A program made the translations under genes and the position numbers. 15,905 nucleotides of DNA. It comes from Candidatus Zixiibacteriota bacterium. GTDB taxonomy: Bacteria; Zixibacteria; MSB-5A5; JAUVRN01. The notes beneath the pieces are model-generated. The model searched no databases. It saw nothing but the letters and a program-made list of their open reading frames with translations, and was not told where the DNA came from. The stretch spans positions 1 through 15,905 of the forward strand of contig JAUVRN010000010.1 of the NCBI GenBank assembly GCA_030597645.1, given 5' to 3'. Position 1 is the stretch's first letter. Every line of letters begins with the position of its first letter. Below are positions 1-7,925 of the stretch, piece by piece.

Positions 1-93
1 AAAATCCAGAGCCTGTTAACGATCACCAAGCTGGTAACGGTCTTCGACGACTACGAAACCGTCGAAGAAGCCGTGTCGGCGTTCCCCCAATAA
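1..93 (+). CDS. STAS-domain anti-sigma factor antagonist, C-terminal end (partial)
   Basis: Only the last 30 codons and the TAA stop (91-93) are present; the gene enters from the left edge in frame 1. The readable tail (ITKLVTVFDDYETVEEAVSAF) has the pattern typical of the last helix of SpoIIAA/RsbV-like STAS proteins, where a hydrophobic strand ending in V-F is followed by an acidic loop and an EEA-x-x-x-F helix. Such proteins bind the anti-sigma kinase and are switched off by its phosphorylation of a Ser/Thr that would lie upstream of this fragment, so that residue cannot be checked. The next gene 39 nt downstream is a GHKL anti-sigma kinase and the one after it a SpoIIE phosphatase, which supports the call. 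The family is inferred from a short tail plus context. Confidence 0.72.
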   Translation, partial: KIQSLLTITKLVTVFDDYETVEEAVSAFPQ

Positions 94-132
94 CGTCGGC
101 GGCCCACGCCGTCCGGCACGCCACACGCTCCC

Positions 133-570
133 ATGAGTTTGAAACCGGGCCGGGAACTCCGGTCGTTTCCTTCCGTGCCCGACACGGTCGCGGACGTAGA
201 TAGCTTTCTCGATCAGCGACTCCGGGACGCGGGGTTCCCCGATGAACTGATGGCCGACGTCGCCATCAGCGTTTCGGAGGTTGTCAACAACGCCGTGATT
301 CACGGCAACGGGGCGACTCCCGACAAGCACGTGGATGTCGAGGTGGAGATCGCGCCCGATCGCGTTTCGATCGCCATCCAGGACGAGGGCGCCGGGTTCG
401 CCCCGGACACCCTGCCCGATCCGGTGGCACAGGAGAATCTCCTCCGCGAGGTGGGACGCGGGCTCTTCATCGTTCGCGCCTACATGGATGAGGTGCATTT
501 CCAGATGGTTGACGGCCGCGGCCTGCGCATCACGCTCGTCAAGATCGTTTCCGACGGTCAACCCGGTTAG
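133..570 (+). CDS. GHKL anti-sigma factor serine kinase (RsbW/SpoIIAB-like)
   Basis: A 145-residue protein, the normal length for single-domain HATPase_c_2 anti-sigma kinases. The ATP-binding boxes are clear: N-box SEVVNNAVIHGN (about residues 48-59, with E49 and N53), G1 box DEGAGF (84-89) and G2 box GRGLFIVR (108-115). There is no dimerisation/H-box domain, which separates it from histidine kinases. By family knowledge it binds a sigma factor or other partner and phosphorylates the STAS antagonist encoded just upstream. It starts at ATG 133; no good Shine-Dalgarno is visible, as for several genes here. The phosphatase gene follows after 33 nt, so STAS, kinase and phosphatase are probably co-transcribed. 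No sigma factor gene is present, so the output is unknown and could also be a non-sigma partner. Confidence 0.9.
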   Translation: MSLKPGRELRSFPSVPDTVADVDSFLDQRLRDAGFPDELMADVAISVSEVVNNAVIHGNGATPDKHVDVEVEIAPDRVSIAIQDEGAGFAPDTLPDPVAQENLLREVGRGLFIVRAYMDEVHFQMVDGRGLRITLVKIVSDGQPG

Positions 571-603
571 CCGCGCAGGCAGCACGCCCATGAGGCTGCC
601 CTG

Positions 604-2844
604 ATGTACGAACGACTCGTCATCGGTTTTTACCTGGCATGCGGGGCTCTCCTGCTGTTCCTCTCTACCATTATCTGGCGCGAAAACCCGAAGAGCCGGG
701 TCAACCGCGCCACGGCCTTCATGCTCGGTTTTGCCGGCCTGGGACCGGTATTTGCCGCCATCGGCTACACGCTTCCGCCCGCGGCGTTCGATTCTGGTTC
801 GCGTGAGCCTTTCTTCCTCAGTCTGCAGTACCTCTGGGAGCTGTTTTTTCCGTTTCTGCTGCTGTTCAGCCTCGAGTTTCCTGTCCGGCAGCCGATGCTG
901 CAGCGCCACCCCCGGCTGCGCCTGCTCATCTTCGTACCCCACGTCTTTCACCTGGTGCTCATGGTGGCCCTGGCGCGCGGACGGGATATCGCCCAGTGGG
1001 CGGCGGAGCGGGCGACCGAAGGACCGATGGGCTGGACCCTCGAGCAGTTCTCCCGGGGATTGACGCTGTCGTCCATCCTCTTCGATTACCTGATCGACGT
1101 CCACGTGACATTCTTCTCCGCCGTCAACCTGGCGTACGTCATCGGGGCGCTGATCTTCCTTCAGCGCAGCCAGCGCACGCTCACCGCGCCTCGCATGGTG
1201 CGGCAGGTGCGCGTACTCATGTGGGGTCTGCGCGTGGCCCTGGGATTGTACGTGCTCGCCTACATCGCGCCGATCCTCGGGGTCGTGGATGTCTCCGAGA
1301 CGTTTCAGCTGTCCCTGTTGATGATCGCGCTGCTCGTCGGATCCGGAGGCGTGGTCTATGCCATCATCCGGCACCAGTTCCTCGACGTACGTCTCATCGC
1401 CCGACAGTCCATCGTGTACTCGGTCACCTCGGCCCTGCTCGTGGGCTTGTACATCCTGATCGTCGGCCAGCTCTCGACCTGGCTCAGGCAGCAGGTGGGC
1501 CGACCCGTACCGATTCTCGATGCCGGCTTCATCATCCTCGCCGTGATCTTTTTCCAGCCGATCATGTCCCAGGTGGAAGACTGGATGCAGCGATTCTTCC
1601 TGCGGGACCGCACGGACTACCGGCGCCTGATGGAACGGTTCTCCACCGAGATCATCCGGATCGTCGACCTGCGCCAGCTCCAGCAGCAGGTCATCTCCAC
1701 GCTGCAGGATGACTTGATGATTGAAACGGCGATCCTGGTACAGGTGACGCGCACGCCGTTGCGCCTGCGTTTTTACTCGCTGTCGCGCATGGAGGGTGAC
1801 TACGGCAACGAAGACGCCACGGAATTGCTCAACCTCGTCGACCAGGTCCATGTGCCGGTCTACTACGAGACGCTGGTGACGCAGGCCGGCAACTCACACG
1901 TGTGGTCCGTTCTGGCGGGCTTCAAGCCGTACCTGCTCGTACCGTTGCGGGCCGGCCAGGAGCTGGCCGGATTCCTGCTTCTTTCGCGCAAGGCCAGCGC
2001 GTACCGGTACACGCAGGAGGACTTCACGGTCCTGCACGTACTCTCCAACCAGGTGGCCGTAGCCCTTGCCAACGCGGCCCTGTACAACGAGTCACTCGAT
2101 AAGCGACGCCTCGAGGAGGAACTCGCCGTGGCGCGCCAGATTCAGATGGCCCTCCTGCCGGAGCACCTTCCCCGCAGCGATCACTTCGAGGTGGACGCGT
2201 TCACGCGGCCCGCGCGGGAGGTGGGGGGCGATTTCTACGATTTCTTTCCGATCCCCGACGGACGTCTCGGCATGGTGATCGGCGATGCGTCGGGCAAGAG
2301 CATCCCCGCTGCGCTCGTGATGGCTCAACTACAGGCGGTGCTCAAGAACGAAGCGCGCACCGGGGGCAGTCCTACCCGGATCATGGACAGTCTCAATCGG
2401 TGTGCCTTCGCGGGAAGCCAGAGCGATCGCTTCGTCACGATGGTCTACGGCGAGTTCGAGCCGGAATCGGGCCGGTTCCGGTACTGCAACGCCGGTCACA
2501 ATTATCCAATCCTCACACGCGGCGACGGCTCGTACCAGAGCCTCGAAACGGGCGGACTACTCCTCGGCGTGTTCGATGACGCGCAGTACGAGGAAGGCGA
2601 AGTCATCCTGCATCCCAACGACGTGCTCGTGTTTTATACCGACGGGTTCACGGAGATCAGCAACGCGGAGGAGGTGGAATTCGGCGACCAGCGACTGGCC
2701 GATGCCGTCATGCGCCATCGCGCCCGCACGCCGCAGTTGATCTGCCAGGCCCTGATGCAGGAGGTACTCAGCCACGCGCGGGCTACGGCGTTCGAGGACG
2801 ACGCCACCGTGATCGTGCTGAAGCGCAAGGACGGGCGGCCGTGA
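604..2844 (+). CDS. Membrane-bound SpoIIE/RsbU-type PP2C serine phosphatase with GAF domain
   Basis: A 746-residue protein in three parts. Residues 1-322 contain eight or nine hydrophobic segments (for example 5-25, 36-57, 70-94, 105-126, 153-187, 204-260, 269-293, 304-322), a 7TM-type sensor region. Residues about 340-500 form a GAF-like domain. A short coiled linker (EEELAVARQIQMALLP) leads into the PP2C domain, about 515-742, with the metal-binding and core motifs VGGDFYD (540-546), GDASGKS (560-566), AGHNYP (630-635), YTDGFTE (678-684) and EDDAT (731-735). The expected role is to dephosphorylate the phospho-STAS antagonist and so release the partner of the upstream kinase, in response to a membrane or GAF signal. 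Start ATG 604 has a GAGG about 8 nt upstream. The stop overlaps the next gene in GTGA. Confidence 0.92.
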   Translation: MYERLVIGFYLACGALLLFLSTIIWRENPKSRVNRATAFMLGFAGLGPVFAAIGYTLPPAAFDSGSREPFFLSLQYLWELFFPFLLLFSLEFPVRQPMLQRHPRLRLLIFVPHVFHLVLMVALARGRDIAQWAAERATEGPMGWTLEQFSRGLTLSSILFDYLIDVHVTFFSAVNLAYVIGALIFLQRSQRTLTAPRMVRQVRVLMWGLRVALGLYVLAYIAPILGVVDVSETFQLSLLMIALLVGSGGVVYAIIRHQFLDVRLIARQSIVYSVTSALLVGLYILIVGQLSTWLRQQVGRPVPILDAGFIILAVIFFQPIMSQVEDWMQRFFLRDRTDYRRLMERFSTEIIRIVDLRQLQQQVISTLQDDLMIETAILVQVTRTPLRLRFYSLSRMEGDYGNEDATELLNLVDQVHVPVYYETLVTQAGNSHVWSVLAGFKPYLLVPLRAGQELAGFLLLSRKASAYRYTQEDFTVLHVLSNQVAVALANAALYNESLDKRRLEEELAVARQIQMALLPEHLPRSDHFEVDAFTRPAREVGGDFYDFFPIPDGRLGMVIGDASGKSIPAALVMAQLQAVLKNEARTGGSPTRIMDSLNRCAFAGSQSDRFVTMVYGEFEPESGRFRYCNAGHNYPILTRGDGSYQSLETGGLLLGVFDDAQYEEGEVILHPNDVLVFYTDGFTEISNAEEVEFGDQRLADAVMRHRARTPQLICQALMQEVLSHARATAFEDDATVIVLKRKDGRP

Positions 2845-3398
2845 GCGAGACCGGCGGCGACGTATACAGCCTCGGTCCGTTCGTTCACTGCTACCGCTGT
2901 GGGGGGCGACTGCAAATCACCCGACGGGAGGAACGGCCCCGGCGCTGGTGCCCCGCCTGCGACCGCATCTTCTACCACAATCCCGTTCCGGCTGCCGGCG
3001 GCGTGATCACCGACGAGGATGGTCGAGTACTGCTGGTCCGACGGAGGTTCGAACCCCGGGCCGGAGCCTGGTGCCTGCCGGCGGGATTCATGGAGTACGA
3101 TGAGTCACCGGCCGAGTGTGCCGTCCGCGAGATCCACGAGGAAACGGGCCTCCGTGCGCATATCGGAGACGTGTTCGGCGTGTACGCCGGCCGCGATGAT
3201 CCGCGTCACGCCGCCGTCTTGATCTTGTATCGCATGGGGATCGACGGAGGTGAACTGAGAGCGGGTGATGATGCAAGCGAGCTTTCCTTCTTTGCCCCTC
3301 CGGCGATACCTGCCGACATTGCATTCAGAGCCCATCGGGAAGCGCTGGTCGACCTGTTCGGCGAGGATCTCGCGCCCGCCGCGAGGCCGCGGGACTGA
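2841..3398 (+). CDS. Zinc-ribbon Nudix hydrolase
   Basis: A 185-residue protein starting at GTG 2841, which overlaps the previous stop as GTGA and so is probably translationally coupled. The N-terminus has a zinc ribbon, C17-x2-C20 and C37-x2-C40. The Nudix box is complete at residues 82-104 and fits G-x5-E-x7-R-E-U-x-E-E-x-G-U exactly (R96, E97, E100, E101). Nudix enzymes cleave a nucleoside diphosphate linked to another moiety; zinc-ribbon versions resemble NUDIX proteins called ADP-ribose or NAD pyrophosphatases, but the substrate cannot be read here. The NudC signature after the box is not evident. Its tight link to the phosphatase gene suggests co-expression with the stress-switch genes rather than a known biochemical connection. 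Confidence 0.9.
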   Translation: MSETGGDVYSLGPFVHCYRCGGRLQITRREERPRRWCPACDRIFYHNPVPAAGGVITDEDGRVLLVRRRFEPRAGAWCLPAGFMEYDESPAECAVREIHEETGLRAHIGDVFGVYAGRDDPRHAAVLILYRMGIDGGELRAGDDASELSFFAPPAIPADIAFRAHREALVDLFGEDLAPAARPRD

Positions 3399-3436
3399 AC
3401 ACCGGTGTATTCCCCTTTGGACCGGGCACGCTGCGC

Positions 3437-5107
3437 ATGAAGACCTGGACGTACATCGCTGGAATCGTGCTCTGCCTGGGCGTCACCGACGCGCTGGCGG
3501 ACCCGTCCGATCCGTTGATCCTCGAGTTCTCGGTCCGGGGTGACCGGATCCAGGTCGCGCCCCGGGGCGATCAGGATCTCCGCTTCACGATCGATCCCCA
3601 CGCGCGCCGCGATGCCGACGGCGGCTGGCAGGTGGCGGAGCGGATGCGCTTCGCACACGATACGCTGTATCTCGATGACGAGGCCTATCCGCCCGAGCGT
3701 CTCGGCCGGATGGAGATCAACACCGAGGGCCGCAACGTACGCGTGCTCCTGTACGATCGCGGCCCCGACGCACGCGCGCGGCGGCGACCGGCCGATATCC
3801 GAAGCCTGGGAGAAACGGTGTCCGTCGACACGGGGACGTTTGTCCGCGGCTACGTGCTGAACTTCGGCGGCGACGTCCGGGTGGAGGGTGAAGTCAATCG
3901 TTCCGTGGTCTCCATCGGCGGCGACGTGTACGTGGAAGATGACGGCGTCGTGCGCGGCAGCGTCATATCGCTGGGCGGAGACGTGCACAAGACCGAGTAC
4001 GCCACGGTGTACGGCGATTTGTACGCCGGCAATCGGCAGCGATTCCGTCCGCGCTGGTACGAAGACCCCGACCAGAACGTGTTTCAGTTCAACGTGCACT
4101 TCGATTACAACCGCGTGACCGGTGCTCTGCCCTGGGCGGTATTTGCCGTGGGTCCCGAACGCGGACCGGCCCCGCGGCTGCTGGTCGACGTCGGGTATGC
4201 CTTCGAGTCCGAGCTGTGGCACTACCGGTTCGGCCTGGGGCGCGACGGCTGGTGGGGCCCGCTCTACTATGCCGGCGGTTACCGCGAGACCAGGGACGAC
4301 GACCAGAGCCGGATCGGTGGGACGGAGAACACCATCTTCGCGCTGTTCTTCTCCACCGACTACAGGGACTACTATTTTGCCGAAGGTTTCCGTCTCGACG
4401 CCGGCTGGGGCTGGGGCGAGGACCGCTCGCTGCGGCTGGAGTATTTCAACGAGGAACTGAGCCCACTGCAGGCCAACACGAGTCAGTGGAGCCTGTTCGG
4501 GTCATCGTTTCCGCCCAACTACGACCAGCTCAAGCGCACCGGCGACACGTCCCTGGCCGACGACTTCGAAGGCCGGCTGGTGTTTCTGCGTACCGACCTG
4601 GTGTACCGATATCCAGAATACTCCTCGGCGAACGAAGGCATGTGGAAGACCGCCCTGGTAACAGAGTGGTCGGACCCGGACATCAAATCGGATTTCAGTT
4701 ACAGCCGCTACTACGCGTACGTGATGCGGCGTCAGCCGCTGTGGCGTAATCAGCAGCTGCGCGTGCGGGTCCTGGCCGGCGGCGCCGGCGGTGATCTGCC
4801 GGCCACCCGGTTGTACTATCTGGGCGGCATCGGATCGCTGCGCGGTTATGACTGCGAGGAGTTCTTCGGCGACCGGCATTGGCTGACCAACGTCGAATAC
4901 GGTTGGTCTCGTGGAGGGCTGGAGCTGTTCGCCCTGTTCGACGCCGGCCAGATCGGTACCGATGGGGACTGGACGAGCGGACCTGTACTCTGGGACGTAG
5001 GCGCCGGAGCGCAGATCCAGCGCACGATTCGCGTCCAGGGGGCCTGGGCGGGCACCGAGTCTCACCGCAAACTCCTTATCACCGTTAGGTTTAGCAAGCC
5101 TTTCTAA
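3437..5107 (+). CDS. Secreted bactofilin-like repeat protein with Omp85/BamA-like outer-membrane barrel
   Basis: A 556-residue protein. Residues 1-21 look like a Sec signal peptide, with cleavage near ALA-DP. Residues about 125-198 hold short beta-helix-like repeats with GGDV recurring three times (FGGDV, IGGDV, LGGDV), as in bactofilin/polymer-forming domains. From about residue 205 the sequence is rich in alternating aromatic strands typical of beta-barrels. The end carries GSLRGY (R469, G470, Y471), matching the conserved RGY/F loop of Omp85 proteins, then GLELFALFDAGQIG and a C-terminal strand finishing in F, the outer-membrane beta-signal. POTRA domains are not seen. Likely location is the outer membrane with the repeat region in the periplasm. 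It is probably a surface-antigen (Omp85 superfamily) barrel of unknown substrate. It follows the Nudix gene after 38 nt. Confidence 0.8.
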   Translation: MKTWTYIAGIVLCLGVTDALADPSDPLILEFSVRGDRIQVAPRGDQDLRFTIDPHARRDADGGWQVAERMRFAHDTLYLDDEAYPPERLGRMEINTEGRNVRVLLYDRGPDARARRRPADIRSLGETVSVDTGTFVRGYVLNFGGDVRVEGEVNRSVVSIGGDVYVEDDGVVRGSVISLGGDVHKTEYATVYGDLYAGNRQRFRPRWYEDPDQNVFQFNVHFDYNRVTGALPWAVFAVGPERGPAPRLLVDVGYAFESELWHYRFGLGRDGWWGPLYYAGGYRETRDDDQSRIGGTENTIFALFFSTDYRDYYFAEGFRLDAGWGWGEDRSLRLEYFNEELSPLQANTSQWSLFGSSFPPNYDQLKRTGDTSLADDFEGRLVFLRTDLVYRYPEYSSANEGMWKTALVTEWSDPDIKSDFSYSRYYAYVMRRQPLWRNQQLRVRVLAGGAGGDLPATRLYYLGGIGSLRGYDCEEFFGDRHWLTNVEYGWSRGGLELFALFDAGQIGTDGDWTSGPVLWDVGAGAQIQRTIRVQGAWAGTESHRKLLITVRFSKPF

Positions 5108-5130
5108 CCGGAAACAACTGCACCCGAGAC

Positions 5131-5192
5131 CGGGGTCCACTGCCCCTGCGGCTCGCCCGCTCAAGGCCGCCGGGCCTTTCTGACGGACCCCG
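5131..5192 (+). terminator. Nested inverted repeat after the barrel gene; weak terminator candidate
   Basis: Two nested inverted repeats lie in the 115-bp gap after the barrel stop. The outer arms are CGGGGTCC (5131-5138) and GGACCCCG (5185-5192). Inside, AAGGCC (5163-5168) and GGCCTT (5173-5178) form a hairpin with a GCCG loop followed by TCTG. The T-tract is short, so intrinsic termination would be weak; a processing or rho-linked structure is equally possible. The rest of the gap shows no recognisable promoter. Confidence 0.35.
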
Positions 5193-5222
5193 AACCCATC
5201 GGGCGACTCTTTCCAACTCCTT

Positions 5223-7001
5223 TTGTCCCTTCAGGTTCAGTCGAATACATCCGATAAAACGGATGAGAAGGCAGAGTGTGCCTTCGACCCGGTAAGACTC
5301 ATGGCAGATACGCGCAGCGCGTCCGAACGAAGTGCGCAGGTGGGTACCTCAAGCCTGCAGGTTATGGAGCAGCTTCTGCAGGAAATCACCGGCAAACTGC
5401 CCCCGTCACCGGTTTCTTCCGATCGCTCGGGCCCGAGCATCGACGACCTGAAAAAGCTGCTCGAGATCTCCCAGGCTATCAATACGACCCTCGACCTCGA
5501 TCGCATTCTCGAGATGGTCATGTCGTATGCCATCGAGCTCGTAGCGGCAGAACGCGGTTTCATCATGCTGGTGGAAGACGGTGAGCTGGAGCTGCGCCAG
5601 TCGCACAATCTCGCGCCGGAGCACTTCGGCACCGAGGGCGATCGCTTCAGTCGTACCATCGCCGATCGCGTGATCGAAACCGGCGAATCCATTTACACGT
5701 CCGACGCTCTGGAGGACCCGCGCTTTGAAGCGCGGCAGAGCATCGCCGATCTGCACCTGCGCTCCATCATGGGTGTACCGCTCAAACACGACGATCAGGT
5801 GATCGGCCTGATCTACCTGGACAATTCCTCCGAGGGTCGGATCTTCCTGCAGTCCGACCTCTACATTCTCGAACTTCTTGCTCAGCAGGCGGCCATCGCC
5901 CTGGCCAACACCCGCCTGCTGGTGGACGTGCGTCGCCTCCAGCAGTACGCAGACAACATCATCACCAGTACGCCGGTCGCGTTGCTCGTCCTCGATGCTA
6001 TGGGGCGCGTGCAACGTCACAACGAGCGAGCGGGACAGCTGCTCGCAGCCTTCGGTGCGGGACCCGACGGCAACGAATCCTGGCTCGACCTGATCGACAA
6101 AGGCAGCCGGGACGCATGGACGGCGCTGTTTCGCAGTGTCATCGAATCGGGCAACGCCCATAGCTGGTCGCGGCACACGCTGGCCGTCGACGGCGAAGCG
6201 CGCACGTTCCGCGTGCTCGTCTCACCACTGCGCTCCGAGGACCGGGGTATCGAAGGTCTTGTGGTTACGCTGGACGACGTCACCGATGCCGAGCAGATGC
6301 GTGAAGAACTGGCCAAGGCGGCGATTTCGATTCAAAAGGCCGAGCAGATCGGCGACGTCGCGCACGAGATGAACAACTTCCTGACCGTCATCACCAATCA
6401 GGCGCTCATCTTCGAACGCACCGCGGCCCGGGGCGACTACAGCAAGATCGAAGCGGGCGTGCCCCGCATCGTCGGGTCGTGCGACAAGCTGGCCCGGCTG
6501 GTGGAAGCGCTCCTGCGCCCCGATCGAATGGAGCCCAGACCGCAGACGTTCGGATTGAGCACCATCACCGAGTCGCTCCAGGTCATCATCCATGCCGAGC
6601 GGCGCTTCGACGGCGTCGAGTTCGAGTTTGACGTGGCGGCCGCGTTGCCGGAGGTGAGATTTGATCCGGTGCATCTTGAGATGATATTCTACAATCTCTG
6701 CAAGAACGCGGCCGAGGCGATGCACGACGCCGATTCGCCCGAGAGACGAGTGACCTTCCGCGCCTGGTCCGAGGCGAAGACCGTGTGGGTCACTGTGGAG
6801 GACAGCGGGCCCGGCCTGCCACCGGACCGCCTCCGCACGCCATGGGAGCAGAGCGACTCGACCAAGAGCGGCGGCCACGGACGCGGACTGCACAATACGG
6901 CCGTCTTCGTGGAGAAGAACGGCGCCTCGATCGAACTGTTGCCTCACACCTCCCTGGGTGGTGCCGGTTTCAAGATCGGCCTGCCCGCCGCGGATGCGTG
7001 A
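5223..7001 (+). CDS. Soluble GAF-PAS sensor histidine kinase
   Basis: Up to 592 residues. Counting from TTG 5223: a GAF domain at about 75-235, a PAS-like domain at about 240-358, a HisKA-like H-box QIGDVAHEMNNFLTVITNQA with H381, and a HATPase_c domain with N-box NLCKNAAEAM (491-500), G1 box EDSGPGLP (526-533) and G2 box GHGRGLHN (551-558). No membrane segment is present, so it senses a cytoplasmic signal. No receiver domain or response regulator is encoded nearby. The start is uncertain: TTG 5223 gives the longest form, while ATG 5301 (residue 27) also precedes the first domain; neither has a good ribosome-binding site. The next gene starts directly after the TGA, so the kinase genes are likely co-translated. 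Confidence 0.9.
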   Translation: MSLQVQSNTSDKTDEKAECAFDPVRLMADTRSASERSAQVGTSSLQVMEQLLQEITGKLPPSPVSSDRSGPSIDDLKKLLEISQAINTTLDLDRILEMVMSYAIELVAAERGFIMLVEDGELELRQSHNLAPEHFGTEGDRFSRTIADRVIETGESIYTSDALEDPRFEARQSIADLHLRSIMGVPLKHDDQVIGLIYLDNSSEGRIFLQSDLYILELLAQQAAIALANTRLLVDVRRLQQYADNIITSTPVALLVLDAMGRVQRHNERAGQLLAAFGAGPDGNESWLDLIDKGSRDAWTALFRSVIESGNAHSWSRHTLAVDGEARTFRVLVSPLRSEDRGIEGLVVTLDDVTDAEQMREELAKAAISIQKAEQIGDVAHEMNNFLTVITNQALIFERTAARGDYSKIEAGVPRIVGSCDKLARLVEALLRPDRMEPRPQTFGLSTITESLQVIIHAERRFDGVEFEFDVAAALPEVRFDPVHLEMIFYNLCKNAAEAMHDADSPERRVTFRAWSEAKTVWVTVEDSGPGLPPDRLRTPWEQSDSTKSGGHGRGLHNTAVFVEKNGASIELLPHTSLGGAGFKIGLPAADA

Positions 7002-7850
7002 ATGGCCCGTCCCCGGACCGCGGCTGGCCCGCTCACAACCGCCGCGCCGCGATTCGGCGAGCGCTTCGACGTAGAAGCGTTTGCAGGAGCCGGAAGTTTC
7101 GGCTCTGTCTGGCGCGTCCGTGACCGCTGGACCGATCAGGTCCGGGCCGCCAAACTACTCACGGACCGTTCCGACGACGCCGCCTGGCGACAGCGTTTCT
7201 TCCACGAATTCGCCCTGCTGTTCCGTCTTCGGCATCCTGGACTGATCCGGGCCTACGACTACGGGCACACCGAAGACGGGGCACCGTTCTTCACGATGGA
7301 CTGGCACGACGGACCGACCCTCGAGGAGCAGCCGCCCGACCCGGCACACCGAACGCGCATCCTCTGGGAGCTCGCCGACACGCTCGCCTTTATTCACGGC
7401 CAGGATTTGATTCACGCGGATATCAAGACCGCCAACATCAAGCTCCGGCCCAACCTGCTGACCGCTCCGCTGGATCCGGATGGGGACCGCGCGCTCACCC
7501 TGCTCGACTTTGGACTAGCCGTGGAACGGCTGCCGGAGGAAGATGCGCGCAGGGGCACCGTTCACTACATGGCGCCGGAGTGGTTCACACCGGGCGGCAT
7601 CGATCATCGGGTCGATCTGTACAGCCTTGGCATCCTGATCTTCGAGCTGTGCGCCGGACGGTTGCCGTATGATGCCGACGATCCCCTGATCATCATTCAG
7701 AAACATATGGAAGCGGAGCCCCCTTCCCTGGCTGAGGCGGCGCCCGACACGGCACCGGCCGTCGCCGAAGCCGTGGCCCGGCTGCTGGCCAAACAGCCGG
7801 AGATTCGTGACAGGGGCTGGACGCTTCTGTGCGAATTCGTAGCCACATAG
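7002..7850 (+). CDS. Eukaryotic-type Ser/Thr protein kinase (soluble)
   Basis: A 282-residue, nearly bare Hanks-type kinase. Visible motifs are the glycine loop GAGSFGSVW (29-37), the ATP-anchoring lysine in AAKLL (K51), the catalytic loop HADIKTANI with D140, K142 and N145, DFG (169-171), APE (191-193) and DLYSLGI (205-211). The catalytic loop reads HAD where HRD is usual, so it is a non-RD kinase and may not need activation-loop phosphorylation. No transmembrane or PASTA segment follows. ATG 7002 directly abuts the preceding TGA. The TAG stop at 7848-7850 falls right at the end of the kinase fold; the same frame stays open beyond it into the TPR gene. In many bacteria this kinase type is the N-terminal part of a larger kinase-ATPase-TPR protein, so the two may be functional partners. 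Confidence 0.92.
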   Translation: MARPRTAAGPLTTAAPRFGERFDVEAFAGAGSFGSVWRVRDRWTDQVRAAKLLTDRSDDAAWRQRFFHEFALLFRLRHPGLIRAYDYGHTEDGAPFFTMDWHDGPTLEEQPPDPAHRTRILWELADTLAFIHGQDLIHADIKTANIKLRPNLLTAPLDPDGDRALTLLDFGLAVERLPEEDARRGTVHYMAPEWFTPGGIDHRVDLYSLGILIFELCAGRLPYDADDPLIIIQKHMEAEPPSLAEAAPDTAPAVAEAVARLLAKQPEIRDRGWTLLCEFVAT

Positions 7851-7925
7851 ACGGGACGGGATCCGGGCCGTGGCCCGTCCGCGCTCCGCGCTCATCGTAC
7901 CAGCCTCGGCGATCATGCCCGCCAC

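Noticed and set aside
16..1851. 611-residue open frame on the minus strand, opposite the anti-sigma kinase and phosphatase genes
   Set aside because: Low-complexity charged product with no domain motifs, wholly antisense to genes with clear family motifs; typical of high-GC coding DNA.
3399..3408. ACACCGGTGT palindrome before the barrel gene as an operator
   Set aside because: The same 10-mer occurs inside moeA near 14783-14792 as coding sequence, so it is unremarkable in GC-rich DNA; no other support.
3206..4222. 338-residue open frame on the minus strand opposite the Nudix end and barrel start
   Set aside because: Antisense to the bactofilin-barrel gene, which has a signal peptide and conserved motifs; no motif in the shadow product.
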